A stretch of DNA of 64,000 bases from Leptospira fainei serovar Hurstbridge str. BUT 6. GTDB lineage: Bacteria > Spirochaetota > Leptospiria > Leptospirales > Leptospiraceae. A program made the translations under genes and the position numbers. The notes beneath the pieces are model-generated. The model was not told the DNA's origin. It ran no database searches and saw nothing but the letters and a program-made list of their open reading frames with translations. Location: NCBI RefSeq assembly GCF_000306235.2, contig NZ_AKWZ02000010.1:310001-374000 (forward strand), read 5' to 3'. Numbering within the stretch: the stretch's first letter is position 1; the number at the start of each line of letters is the position of its first letter. Positions 9,484 to 20,600 of this stretch are shown here, in pieces.

Positions 9484-10341
9484 TCAAGATTTTCGTTTTC
9501 GTATCCCGAAGGTGATCGCGATTAATTTATCGAAAATTCGCGTAGGAAGATACTTCGACAGAAGCGTATCCACGATAAAACTGCTTTTAAGAAAATAACG
9601 GACTTTCGGCCTTTTAGTTTCTAATGCGATAATAATAGTATCGACTACCCTACTTAACGGAATTCCTCTATGCGCGTTACTCTCATTAAGTTTCATAAAT
9701 TTTAAAAGAGAATTTTGATAATCGGAAAAGGCCAAGGATGTTCGAAGATCATTATTAATCTTATCAGTCATCGGAGTTAAAATAGCTCCCGGTAATATTG
9801 AAATCACATCAATTCCATAAAGCCCTAATTCCCTTCTCAAACCGTCAGTGAGAGCCTCGATACCGTATTTAGAAACCGAGTATGCTCCGAGAAACGGAAA
9901 AGTTCTTACGCCGCTCATCGAACTAATATTTACGACCCGACCGGGAAGTTCCATGTTGTCCGGCCTTGCGCCCAAGAGCGGAAGAAATTTCTGAATAACG
10001 GCGAATGGACCTATTAAATTAATATCTAATTGTTTACGAAAAGCCGAAATGGGCATTTCCTTTAACGGTCCTGGAATAACGACACCTGCATTGTTCACTA
10101 ATCCATTAAGGTTCTTTGATCCTAGAACGCTCTTCACTTCTATTTCCGCCTCGGAAATAGCGGTCTCGTCTGTTACATCAAAATACAAAGGATAAAAACG
10201 CTCACCAAGCCTGTTTTTTAAGGTAAGACCTTGATCCTTTGATCGAACGCTACCGAATACGAATGAGCCGTTTTTAATCAATTTTTCAGTTAAGGCCAAT
10301 CCAATTCCGGAACTTACGCCAGTAACTAGTATCGAATTCAT
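9484..10341 (-). CDS. Short-chain dehydrogenase/reductase
   Basis: A classical SDR of 285 residues. The nucleotide-binding motif is TGVSSGIG (residues 7-14), with NNAG at 83-86, the catalytic Ser region NISSMSG near 138-144 and YSVSK with Y154 and K158. These proteins oxidise or reduce alcohol and carbonyl groups with NAD(P)(H); the substrate cannot be read from sequence. The C-terminal part, with YFLKSSFIVDTLLSKYLP, resembles SDRs annotated as steroid or retinol dehydrogenase-like, which is of interest near the GMC oxidoreductases but is not proof of a link. It is transcribed away from the cyclase gene. Confidence 0.87.
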   Translation of the reverse strand: MNSILVTGVSSGIGLALTEKLIKNGSFVFGSVRSKDQGLTLKNRLGERFYPLYFDVTDETAISEAEIEVKSVLGSKNLNGLVNNAGVVIPGPLKEMPISAFRKQLDINLIGPFAVIQKFLPLLGARPDNMELPGRVVNISSMSGVRTFPFLGAYSVSKYGIEALTDGLRRELGLYGIDVISILPGAILTPMTDKINNDLRTSLAFSDYQNSLLKFMKLNESNAHRGIPLSRVVDTIIIALETKRPKVRYFLKSSFIVDTLLSKYLPTRIFDKLIAITFGIRKRKS

Positions 10342-10902
10342 AATAGCATTCTGCTCAAGTCCGTAAAATCCGCAAATTAATTATTGGGATCCCGGACGTC
10401 ATAGACACCTGAGATTATCGCAAAAAAATGCGTAATCGATTTTATAAAAGCCTTACCGAAGGATGCGCCGTCACTAAGAGTAGTGTTTATAGAATCAGAA
10501 TGCCGCGAGAATAGAATTTTAATAATTTTGAATATAACAAAATTCACATCAAAAATCGATTTTTCGGGAAGGAAACGATTAGAATCTTATGATCACCTTG
10601 AGAATTGCGGATTTGAATCGATCATTACGAGTATCCGCTTACGTAATCACTAAGCCGATTTCGACGAAAAATAATTTATTTTTCCAAAAATATTTTTCAA
10701 AGTTCATGCCTCGGCGAAAAAAAATCTTTATAAAGTGCCGACGATCGCAAAAATGAAAAGATCATAAATTTTCAAATTATGTCCAAAAACAGGCCCAATT
10801 TTACAATATTTAACACTCTTTTGTCTTGACCGAATTTTTCCAGGTTGATTAACTCCTGTTCTGTCTGTTCAATTAATTTATTACAAAACTGTAAGGTAAC
10901 CA
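10342..10902. other. 561-bp AT-rich divergent intergenic region
   Basis: This gap separates the SDR (minus) from the cyclase (plus) and must carry both promoters. On the plus strand TTGACC at 10826-10831 with a 17-bp spacer and TTAACT at 10849-10854 is a plausible but weak promoter for the cyclase. No open frame, tRNA or clear hairpin with a T-run was seen in the rest. Confidence 0.5.
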
Positions 10903-13900
10903 TTGATAGATCCCGCTATTGAAACTACGATCACTCAGATCCGACCCTATATACCTTCTGCAATCTACAAAAGACTAGCCGAAGAAAACGAATCAAAATT
11001 TTATAGATCCCAAATCGTAGACGGAGCGATATTATTCTTTGATGTCGTAAATTTTACCCCGACGACGGTTTCCCTCGCCGCAAAAGGAACCCGAGGGATC
11101 GACATACTGCAAAGCACTTTATCAGAATATTATACGAAAGTTATAGAACATATTCATTCCTGGGGTGGAGTAGTTTATCAGTTCGCCGGAGATTCCTTGC
11201 TCGTGAGCTTTGAAGCGTCGGAATCCGAGCCTAAGGGGAATTCCGCGCTCAGAGCCGCTAGTTGTTCGCTCGATCTTTTCCCGATTCTCTCTTCGTTCAA
11301 GGATATCGAACTGCTCGGGGACCGATATTCGTTACAGGCAAGAATCGGCCTCGGTTATGGAGGAATTAGGGAAATAATCTTAGGCGAATCAAGTAGATTT
11401 TTTCGAGCCGTCCTATCCGGCCATCCGGTGCAGGAAGCGGTTGACGCGGAAAAGATTGCTTCCGGCGGAGAAGTAATTATCAGCAAAAGCCTATTCGACC
11501 AGCTGCCAACTCGATCGATTGCATTCGAGGAAATTTCCAGCGACTTTTATAAATTAATAAACTTAAATATAGAAGTGAAGAGGCCGTTCGGCGCCTCTTT
11601 TCCGGAACTTATCCATTCGAATCCCGAACGATTGCTGAAGCGAAGTAAGCGATTTATCGTTCCCGAGCTGTTAACTAGCGTTACGAATATTCATCGCGAT
11701 TTCTCCGGAGATTATCGGGAAATTACCGCCGTCTTTCTTCATGTTGAACCGCACTTAAGAAGAGAAGAAGACAGAAATAATCTTAATAAATTTGTAATTT
11801 ACGTTCAATCGCTCGCTAGTTCTTTCAATGGAACTTTCTTGATGATAGATCTATCCGACAAAGGCGCTATGTTCGTAATAGTATTCGGCGCTCCTCAGGC
11901 TCTCGAAAATAAGGAAGCTCTCGCACAAAGGTTTGCGTTGCGAGTATTGGATAAATCTTCAGAGTTCGTAGCGGGTAAGGACCTGCAAATCGGGATAGCC
12001 ACCGGAATGGCTTATACGGGCGATCTTGGCGCTCCGTTCCGAAAGGATTTTACCGCTATAGGCGAACTCATGAATATCGCCGCTCGATTGGCGACGATTC
12101 CCGACGAGAAGGGTATCCTGATAGATGCCAATACGAAAGCCAAGTCCGGGAGAAACTTTCAAGTAGAATCCGCGGATGAAATGGAACTGAAAGGCATCAA
12201 GGGTTCCGTTCGTATATTTCGTCTGTTAGAGGAAAGTAAAAATATTCCCGGATTGTTGGTCCAATATAGAGATCCGATTATAGGAAGAACCGAAGAACTA
12301 AATACTCTTCATCGATTCTTGGAAAAGGGGATGCAGAGCGAAGGCCAAGTTTGTCGCGTAGTTGCGGAGGCCGGACTCGGAAAATCGAGGTTAACGAACA
12401 CCTTTATCGATCAGGCATACGAAAGAAACGTTGAAATCCTATTAGGTTATTGTTATCCTTATGAGAAATTCACTCCCTTTTATCCTTGGAAAGAGCTACT
12501 AGGATTATTTTTCGGCATTTTTGAAGATGATTCCCCGCAAGGTCGATTGTCGAAAATCGAATCCTCGCTAAAAACCCTACCGACTATAGATCCCTCCTGG
12601 GCTAAGCCGCTACTTTCATTGTTAGGAACGCCGATAGAAGAGGATCCTTTAACTAAAGGTTTATCTCAAAAGCAAAAAAACGAACGCGTTTTCGAAATAA
12701 TTACGGAGTTATTATCAGTACGATCTAGTCAAAAACCTCTCTTGCTCGTGTTCGAAGATGTGCATTGGGCGGACGAACTTTCGTTGCGCTTATTAGAGAA
12801 AATCTCGTCGCGAATTCTCGATATGAAAGCCTTGCTGATTTTGGTATCTCGTCCCGAAGGGCAATTTGGAGAATCCAAGTTCGATTCGAATGAAAATTCG
12901 ATTATTTTACGCGAGTTTACGATCGAAGAGGCGAAAGAATTCTTATTGCGTAAGTTTCACCTCGAGTCAGGAGGATTCATCGATAAGATTTTAGTCCAGT
13001 CCAACGGTAACCCCTTCTTTCTGGAATCCATCGTTCATAATTTAATTGAGGAAGGAGCGCTCATTAATTCCGAGAACGGTAATCTATATCCGGTAAAAAG
13101 CGACGCTGAAATCAATATTCCAAATAGCTTAAATGACGTACTCCTTGCCAGAGTCGATAGATTGGATGAGCAGGAGAAAATCGTCTTAAAAACGGCCTCC
13201 GTAGCCGGACGATTAATTCACTTCGATACTTTAAGCCATTTGCTGCCGCAGGAAATTCGAAAGGAACTAAGCGGAATCTTACAAGCCTTAGAAACTTTGG
13301 ATTTAACTCCGTTAGAAGCTCCGGATCCTTTAACTTATATTTTTAAACATATAGTTATTCGTGATATCGTTTACAATACCCTCCTCCATTCGACTAGAGA
13401 ATCTCTGCATCGTAAGATCGCCTCGTTTATAGAGGATAAAGCCTCGGATAACCTTTCGGAACAGGCGGATATTCTTTCCTTTCATTACAAAAATAGCGGT
13501 GATACGAAGAAAGCTTTCGAATTTTCGCTAATGGCTGCGGGAAAAGCTCGTGAAAATTATGCGAACCAGGATGCGATTTATCATTATAAAGAAGCGTTAG
13601 AAATCCTCGGCAAATCCGGAAATAAGAGCAAAGAAGCTTATTCGATAAAGGAGGCATTGGCGAACGTTTACAGACAGGCCGGAGAATACGTCGAAGCTGA
13701 AATTCTATTTAAAGAATGCTTAAATAGGAAAATCAGTAAAACGGAACGGATTCGTTTATTAACCGGATTAGGGCAAATTTATCAAGAACAGGATAATTCC
13801 GGCCCCGCACTGCGTTCATTGGAAAAAGCGTTGGCTTTAACAGGCCTGACTCCTCCGAAAAGACGCCTCGGAACCATTTTCAAGATCATCGTGCAAATAC

Positions 13901-15090
13901 CCTTATTGCTTCGTTTCTCATTGTTCGGCCCCGCTTTGAGTTCGGCAAAAAAGCAAAAGCTACTCTCTCTTCGATCGGCTATTTTAGTCGCCTTGTCCAA
14001 AATTTATCTTTGGCAAGATACGAAGAAATTCGGCTGGGCAGTCTTCTCGAATTTTAACGCGACACAACGGTATGAAACATTTTCGCAACGAGCTCTCGCA
14101 GAAGCCGCGATGGGACAAGTGCTATCCGGTTTAAATCTTTTCTCTCCGGCGAGAAAATTTTTGGATAAAAGCTTAACATTGGCCGAAACCATCGAAGATC
14201 CTTACGCTCGAGCCGTCACGAGACTTTTATTCGGCGCGTTTTATATGATGCAAAATAAACCGCGTGAAGGACTTCCTTATCTGCACGAAGGTATCGGAAT
14301 TTATCGACAAGTCGGCGAGAAATGGGAACTACTCTCTGCTCTATCGATAGGTGGATTTATGCATTATTTTCTATCCGATTTTAAAACATCTAGAACATTC
14401 TTCGATGATATCGGGACTGTCGCAGAAGAATTAGGCGCCAGGCTTCAGGCCAAATGGACGCGAATCTGGTCTCCATATTTCAGTTATTTACTCGGTGAAT
14501 TATCTGCCGACGAATTGGAAGCAAAGCTTCTCGCGGAAGCCAACAGGGCAGCACATGAAAAAGATCTAATGAATGAACTTTCGACGTTGAATAAGCTTTT
14601 AAAACTTTCGGTCATGGAAGGCTGGCCGGAAAAAGCCGCCGAATGGAGCAATAGAAGCTATCGCGGATTCCTGGAATGCGATGTTAAGATGCCCCAATTG
14701 CAAATTGGAAACGTCTATAACGCGGAAGCGGCCCTCTTTGTTTTAAAATCAGGGTTTAGAACCGACAAAGCCAAATTTGAAAAGATTATAGAAACGGGTA
14801 TCCACAGAGGTTTAGCGTTAGGCAAGGCTCTTCCTTATCTCCACGGTCCGGCTTTAGCATTGCACGCAAGTTATCTCAACTTCAAAGGTAAACAATCAGA
14901 AGCAAGACAGACTTTTGAGATTGCGGAGATGTTCCTTTCCAAGCAACCGAATCGATGGGAGCACGCTAATTGCATGTTAGAAGCCGGAATGAATTTAAAC
15001 GATTCGCAAAGGATCGAAACGGCTAAAAACCTCTTTATCGAGTTGGGAGCTGCGGCCGATTTGAGACGCCTTAAACGCATCCGCCTTTGA
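10903..15090 (+). CDS. Class III adenylate/guanylate cyclase with AAA-type ATPase and TPR region (soluble adenylyl cyclase-like)
   Basis: The 1395-residue protein has the layout of soluble adenylyl cyclase. Cyclase domain 1 (about 38-225) has the metal-binding Asp in ILFFDVVNFT (D47) and FAGD (D97). Cyclase domain 2 (about 270-445) has lost the matching Asp (VFLHVEP). An ATPase module follows from about 455 with IGRTEEL, Walker A EAGLGKSR near 489-496 and Walker B LLLVFEDVHWADE near 613-625. The C-terminal half is helical with TPR-like repeats. The likely product is cAMP (or cGMP) made at a C1/C2 interface. The start is TTG at 10903 with AAGG 6 nt before it. No signal peptide or membrane helix is seen. 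It ends 22 bp from the convergent methyltransferase gene. Confidence 0.85.
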   Translation: MIDPAIETTITQIRPYIPSAIYKRLAEENESKFYRSQIVDGAILFFDVVNFTPTTVSLAAKGTRGIDILQSTLSEYYTKVIEHIHSWGGVVYQFAGDSLLVSFEASESEPKGNSALRAASCSLDLFPILSSFKDIELLGDRYSLQARIGLGYGGIREIILGESSRFFRAVLSGHPVQEAVDAEKIASGGEVIISKSLFDQLPTRSIAFEEISSDFYKLINLNIEVKRPFGASFPELIHSNPERLLKRSKRFIVPELLTSVTNIHRDFSGDYREITAVFLHVEPHLRREEDRNNLNKFVIYVQSLASSFNGTFLMIDLSDKGAMFVIVFGAPQALENKEALAQRFALRVLDKSSEFVAGKDLQIGIATGMAYTGDLGAPFRKDFTAIGELMNIAARLATIPDEKGILIDANTKAKSGRNFQVESADEMELKGIKGSVRIFRLLEESKNIPGLLVQYRDPIIGRTEELNTLHRFLEKGMQSEGQVCRVVAEAGLGKSRLTNTFIDQAYERNVEILLGYCYPYEKFTPFYPWKELLGLFFGIFEDDSPQGRLSKIESSLKTLPTIDPSWAKPLLSLLGTPIEEDPLTKGLSQKQKNERVFEIITELLSVRSSQKPLLLVFEDVHWADELSLRLLEKISSRILDMKALLILVSRPEGQFGESKFDSNENSIILREFTIEEAKEFLLRKFHLESGGFIDKILVQSNGNPFFLESIVHNLIEEGALINSENGNLYPVKSDAEINIPNSLNDVLLARVDRLDEQEKIVLKTASVAGRLIHFDTLSHLLPQEIRKELSGILQALETLDLTPLEAPDPLTYIFKHIVIRDIVYNTLLHSTRESLHRKIASFIEDKASDNLSEQADILSFHYKNSGDTKKAFEFSLMAAGKARENYANQDAIYHYKEALEILGKSGNKSKEAYSIKEALANVYRQAGEYVEAEILFKECLNRKISKTERIRLLTGLGQIYQEQDNSGPALRSLEKALALTGLTPPKRRLGTIFKIIVQIPLLLRFSLFGPALSSAKKQKLLSLRSAILVALSKIYLWQDTKKFGWAVFSNFNATQRYETFSQRALAEAAMGQVLSGLNLFSPARKFLDKSLTLAETIEDPYARAVTRLLFGAFYMMQNKPREGLPYLHEGIGIYRQVGEKWELLSALSIGGFMHYFLSDFKTSRTFFDDIGTVAEELGARLQAKWTRIWSPYFSYLLGELSADELEAKLLAEANRAAHEKDLMNELSTLNKLLKLSVMEGWPEKAAEWSNRSYRGFLECDVKMPQLQIGNVYNAEAALFVLKSGFRTDKAKFEKIIETGIHRGLALGKALPYLHGPALALHASYLNFKGKQSEARQTFEIAEMFLSKQPNRWEHANCMLEAGMNLNDSQRIETAKNLFIELGAAADLRRLKRIRL

Positions 15091-15112
15091 ATAACCTGAC
15101 AATATTTATCTT

Positions 15113-15826
15113 CTATCGACGCGCCTTTCCCGCGACAAAAAACGCCACGGCGCCGACCGTATACAATTTATAGTCTTTAAAATTTTCCGCCAACGCTTTC
15201 TCTAAACCGGGAAGCGTATCTTGGGTGTTGTGAAATACGCCTCTTTTGTTAAGATTCTTCATTCCATAGCGCGAAAGTGGATGTTCTTGTCCTAAGTCGT
15301 ATAAAGCAGTCGAACCGAAGATTACGCCGTCCTTGCTTCGAATTTTGATCAGGTTCTTAAATGCGACTGTCGCTTTCTCATAAATTTGACCGGGAACACA
15401 ATGAAATAAGAAGCTTAAACCTATCGAATCGAATTTTTCCTTAATTGCAATCGGCTCAAGAATGTTCGCTCTGTATGCGCTGAAATCTTCGCTAATTGCC
15501 GATAACCTCCGACGGGCCTCGACTAGAGTATTCGGATTCAAATCTAAAACGGAAATTCTGGGCTTAGAAACGGGAAATTTAGCTTTTTGTAAAAGATATC
15601 CCGTTCCAACTCCGATATCGAGATGATTTCCCCGTAAATTCTCATTATAGAGCCGCACCATATTGTCCGGTGGACATCTCCAGAACCAACGACTTATAAT
15701 ATGCAGCACGACAATATCGTAAATACGCAAAAAACTATCGGAATATATCTTTTGACCTTCAATAACAGAATTATGATATTCATCCTCGGGTTTTCCTAAA
15801 TCCAAATAATCCTTTGCCTTTTTCAT
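15113..15826 (-). CDS. Class I SAM-dependent methyltransferase
   Basis: The 237-residue protein has motif I LDIGVGTGYLL (D70 to G76) and a post-I acidic position in ISVLDLNPNTL, followed by FDSIGLSFLFHCVPG as the motif IV region. These bind S-adenosylmethionine. The substrate is unknown. AAGGAAAG lies just before the ATG at 15826. It is on the same strand as the three GMC oxidoreductase genes and 238 bp downstream of them, so it could be the last gene of that set, although the gap leaves room for its own promoter. Confidence 0.8.
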   Translation of the reverse strand: MKKAKDYLDLGKPEDEYHNSVIEGQKIYSDSFLRIYDIVVLHIISRWFWRCPPDNMVRLYNENLRGNHLDIGVGTGYLLQKAKFPVSKPRISVLDLNPNTLVEARRRLSAISEDFSAYRANILEPIAIKEKFDSIGLSFLFHCVPGQIYEKATVAFKNLIKIRSKDGVIFGSTALYDLGQEHPLSRYGMKNLNKRGVFHNTQDTLPGLEKALAENFKDYKLYTVGAVAFFVAGKARR

Positions 15827-16064
15827 TTTTGCTTTCCTTTTAGTTTTTCTGCTTACTGCAGTTACTTAATATTTTGCTGATAGCGCCTCGAAAGGAAGTT
15901 AAAAGCAATTTTTGAGCCGAAATCAGCCTTATATGATTTTTTATAATTAATGAAATGGCAATTAGCAAGCTATGTCCCACTTAATAATAATGTTATTGTT
16001 TTTTTACTCAAGAAAATCGGCTATTGTTATAGCAATAGATTCTTTATAATCACCCTAAATTTCT

Positions 16065-17630
16065 TCAAACTCTATTAAAGCTCCGACTTACATACTCGGC
16101 TATATGTTCGGAAACGGCAGAGATCGTCATAACTGGATGAAACCCTATCGAATTAGGAATAACGGATCCGTCGGCAACGAACAAACCCGGATAACCGAAG
16201 ACTTCCCCGTTAGTGGAAACGACTCCTTTACTCGAATCAACGGCCAAATGGCAGCCGCCGAGTGAGTGGACCGATAAGATGCGATTAAAAAGTAAAAACG
16301 TCGATAAGACACCGAATTCGCCTCCGTACGCATCCCCGACTTGTCGCATAACAGCAGACATGTTTTGAATTAATAATTTGTTCTCCTTAGAATATCTCCA
16401 TTTAACGTCTATATCTCGTCCCGAACGAACGACCAAACCGTTCGCATTGTCTCTGCCGATGGCAAATAGATTCGTCATTCTAATCGGATCTCCCGAACCC
16501 GGAAGTCGCTTTGCAACCGCATGACTAAGAAGACCCGATTTAAAGGCAAGAGGCAACATCCTGCCAGCAAGTTTCCAAAAGAATGGGGCGATCGCTCTTA
16601 AAAACCACCCGGGTTTTGCCAGCCCTAACGATGCCAAAAATGCCATAACAGGTTCGTTAAATGTCGGCGCTGCCAACGTAAACTCCATGCCTTCGGGAAA
16701 ATAATTTATGACAGTCGTAACATCCGGACCGTCCCAAGGATGCAAAGCTTTTCGACTGTTCTCGATTGCACCTAAGAAATCACCGTTTGCAGAGTACCCC
16801 CAGCCTAGCCTTCGGCTAATATTCGGCAAAGTCTTATACGTATCTCGACTATTAAACAAAATACGGTTTGTACCGAGCGTCCCCGCAGAAAGAACGACTC
16901 GCTGTCCCGAAGCGCTGCGTTTCTGGCCGGATTCGAGATCAATGTAGTGGACCGTATAGCCGTCTTTAGAGTCTGTAGAAATATGAGAAACGTACGCGCC
17001 TGTTCTAAAAATCGCGCCGTTACTTTCCGCATCTCTTATATAATTATAATCTAACGTATTTTTAGCCCCGTAGTTGCAGCCGAATTCGCACTCGGCACAT
17101 TTCTTACACTCTACCTGTCCTTTGGAGGCGGGGCTCTGCCAACTAACCGCCGCATCGGGATCAAAACAAGAATGCCCGTTTATCTCCGCCGCTCTATGAA
17201 ATTCGGTACGCTTGGGAATATCCCAACTCGCGGGTAAAGGTTTAACTTGCAGCTTCTCGGCTACTTTGTCATAATACGGATCGAGATAGCTGCGACTAAA
17301 CGGAGAAGGCCAACGCGCATTTTCGAATACCGATTTGTCGGGACGAATATGAACATTAGCATAAATTAATGAACCTCCTCCGAGTCCGGAGGCCGTAATC
17401 GTTCCCAATCCCGAAAAGAAATTTAATTCATAAAGTCCGCGAAAGTTTTTTTCTTTGGGGTACTTCCAGAATAACTCTTCGACCTTTCTCACGTCGCGCG
17501 GGAATTCACCCGGATGAAAGCGTTTACCTCGTTCGAGTACTAAAACGCTTTTACCTGCTTCCGAAATTCTCAATGCGTTTATCGAACCGCCGAATCCGGA
17601 ACCGATTACAATTGCGTCATAATTTTCCAT
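16065..17630 (-). CDS. ChoD-like GMC family FAD oxidoreductase with four-cysteine motif
   Basis: The protein (521 residues) starts with the FAD-binding motif IVIGSGFGGS (8-16) and the GMC motif GLGGGSLIYANV. It carries CKKCAECEFGC (C175, C178, C181, C185), a CxxCxxCxxxC pattern expected to bind an iron-sulfur cluster and known from ChoD-type enzymes. The C-terminal active-site region has VHSLGGC and GFHP, where the usual Asn is replaced by His. Such enzymes oxidise alcohols, including sterols in some members. A TTG at 17666 is in frame, but AAGGGG lies 10 nt before the ATG at 17630. It is the third of three tandem GMC genes, 62 bp after the fused one. Confidence 0.85.
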   Translation of the reverse strand: MENYDAIVIGSGFGGSINALRISEAGKSVLVLERGKRFHPGEFPRDVRKVEELFWKYPKEKNFRGLYELNFFSGLGTITASGLGGGSLIYANVHIRPDKSVFENARWPSPFSRSYLDPYYDKVAEKLQVKPLPASWDIPKRTEFHRAAEINGHSCFDPDAAVSWQSPASKGQVECKKCAECEFGCNYGAKNTLDYNYIRDAESNGAIFRTGAYVSHISTDSKDGYTVHYIDLESGQKRSASGQRVVLSAGTLGTNRILFNSRDTYKTLPNISRRLGWGYSANGDFLGAIENSRKALHPWDGPDVTTVINYFPEGMEFTLAAPTFNEPVMAFLASLGLAKPGWFLRAIAPFFWKLAGRMLPLAFKSGLLSHAVAKRLPGSGDPIRMTNLFAIGRDNANGLVVRSGRDIDVKWRYSKENKLLIQNMSAVMRQVGDAYGGEFGVLSTFLLFNRILSVHSLGGCHLAVDSSKGVVSTNGEVFGYPGLFVADGSVIPNSIGFHPVMTISAVSEHIAEYVSRSFNRV

Positions 17631-17692
17631 CCAAGCTCGACCCCTTCTCAAATTTAACTCGAACAATATCGAGGATTTCGAATCAAAACGGA

Positions 17693-20600
17693 CTATGAAT
17701 ACGCATCTAAAGATTTAACGATGATAGGAAATACGTCCTTATAAGCATTCTTTCCGAAAATGCAGTCTATGTGGCCGTAACCGGGAATCAAATGTCTTTG
17801 GTACTTCTCCGGACCGAATGTATCGACCAATCTCGAGTAGGTTTTTTCAGTACTTTCAGGAAGATAACATTCGTTTAACGCACCGTGTAAAATCGTAATC
17901 GGTAAATTTAGACGTTCGAACGAAGGAATGTACGTATCATTCCCCTTATCGTCAACGACGTGCTTTGCGCGGACCATTTTAGATAAATGCTCAAACGCTT
18001 TAATATTACCTACGCCGAACATTTCTCTCAATCCGTATCTGTATGTTTCTTCATTTAGGTTTTCTAATCTATAAAGTTGTCCATATAGAAAGGTAATTCT
18101 ACGACTAACCGGATTCATATCGTGCTCCGTAAGCGATTGCGGTTGAAGCGCGGATAGTTTATCCAATATTCGATCGGCCCAATTCGGATGTTTACCCGCA
18201 TATGCCGTCAAATCCTTTACACCCAGCGCGTCTAGTACTTCCGATACGTGAAGTCCTACCTTAAGTTGCATTAAAGTCGGCACTTCGACATTTGTCGCGA
18301 TTTGAGAAATTACCGCGGATCTGACCCCCGAAAGTCCGGCTAACATTGCCATAAAAAAAGTTGTTGAACCGAAGCAATGAGCCACGACTTGAATCGAGTC
18401 TGCACCGGTAATTTCTTTCACCTTTGCGACGGCCGCAGGATAATCTATCTTAGCAATGGGATCGCCTGAATTCGGAAAAGGTGCGGATCCGAGAGCGATA
18501 GAAGTTCGGTAATCAAATAACCAAACATCATAACCGTTACCGAACAGAAATTCCAATAAATTCACATCGATAGTATCGATGCTAAAAATTAAACTAGATA
18601 CGCCTAAACCCGGAGAAAGTAATACGGGTCCTTTTTTGCCGCCTCGATACCGAAGTAGTCGTAATTGAACGCCGTCTTGAGTATTAAAATAGTATGCTAT
18701 CGGCGCGGAAACATTCAGCTTTCTTTTTTCTCTCGGCCTCGCGTCCTTTTCCCATGGAAACATTGAGCTTGCAAGTCTCCCATAAACATCATATAGAGCG
18801 CCGGCAAAGAATTTTCCGAATTTAATTAAAGCATCCGTTTTTTGCAAAAAACCTTTCGAATTGATGACATTCATCGTAGTCATTTGCTTTGCGAAGTCTT
18901 CCGGAAGTATATGGAGAATTCCTACGCCTAGTACGGAGTCCATCTCGCTCGGTCCGTCATAAATCGTAATATAGAGAGTCGTCGTATCTCTCCAAAGGTT
19001 TATCAATCCGTCATTCTGAATCCATTTCTCTCCCTTAAATCGATAGCTCTTCCCCTCGACCGAATGCATGATCATTTTATAAACCATATTTCGAGTTTCA
19101 ATTCTATCCTTCCGTTCGATGAAAAGCTCGAACTCTCCATTAGTAACCGTTAAAGCTTTGACGGATAATTTAGGCGCCTTTACCGTTCCGATAAGACCGG
19201 CTTTATGCGAAGGATTTCGAATCATTTCGTCCACGTTTTCGGAACGAATCGTTAGTTCGAATTCAAACGCGGTTCCATCGTTCTTACCGATTTCAAATCC
19301 CCGCTCCTGGTTATCGGTTTGTGCGGAATAAAATCCTTTCATACTTTCGGTAAATTCAATTCCTGGAACATCCGAATTGGAGTCGGGTATAGGGGGTTTA
19401 GACGGAAGCGCGTAGCCTATTTTCCATCCCTGTCTTTCGGCAAGTTTTTGGCAGGCCCTTTCAGCAATTGCAGCGATCGTTAATAAGGGGTTAACACCCA
19501 CTGATCGTGGGATAACCGAGCCATCCATTACGTACAACCCTTCGTGTACATCTTCCCCGGTTTCGGAGGAATACACTTGGCAGGATCCATTTACAACCCC
19601 GGTTTCGCCGCTCTCTCCCATGACACAACCACCTAACGGATGTACGGTTATTAAATCCTGTTTAGTCAGATTGTTCCATACAGGATTCTTAATGTAAATA
19701 CCTCCTCCCGGAATCGTAGCTTTCTCCAACATCGAGCTAATTTTCTGAAAGATAGGTCGTTGGCCTATTCCCGGCCAACGAATTCGAAGACGGTCTTTTT
19801 CCAGCGACATTTGCCCCGAACTTCCATCATGCGCCATGACTAGATAAGTTTGAGAGTTCCTGACGGCTCCTCGATAAGGACCGAAAATAAAACTAACCAA
19901 AGTTCGAAATCGTTTCAGAAAAAAGTCCGATGCACTTGAACGAATATTTTTCCCCCAAAGTTTGGCTGCCGCAGAAAACAACTCGGGTAACTGTCTCCCT
20001 ATCGCTCCCGGTATGGATCCTTCCTCAATGACCATACCTTCTTCCAAGTGTCCATAATCTCGAGTGTCGATCACTCCTGTTATACAAGGACCCACAGGAA
20101 TTCGATTTTTAGGATTTCTAAAACCGAAACCGATTCCATTAATATGCTGGGCCTGGTTATAACTAAATCCCAACATATCTCCATTTCCCGTAAACCGAGT
20201 TCCCAAAACATCGGATGTAGATAGTCCGTTTAAGCGAGATCGTAATAAAATTTCGGTAGAGCCTAACGTACCTGCGGAAAGAATAACCGTTTTCGCTCTG
20301 ACGAATAATGTATCTTTTCCGAATAACTCCCTTCCCAGTCCGAGTAAATCAAAATGAACAAGCCATCCTTCTCCGCTCTTTTCGATATATCGAACTTTCG
20401 ATTCGGTGAAAATGCTTGCACCGTGATTATACGCATCCGGCAAATAATTCATGAGTGTCGTGTTCTTCGACGAGTAATTGCATCCGGAAACACAATCGCC
20501 GCAGTTAACGCATGCGTCTTGCTTTACTCCTACATGATTTATTCCGGAAGTAAACGTTACGTTAATCGGGACTCGATAGAATTTTCCTTCCACATATTGG

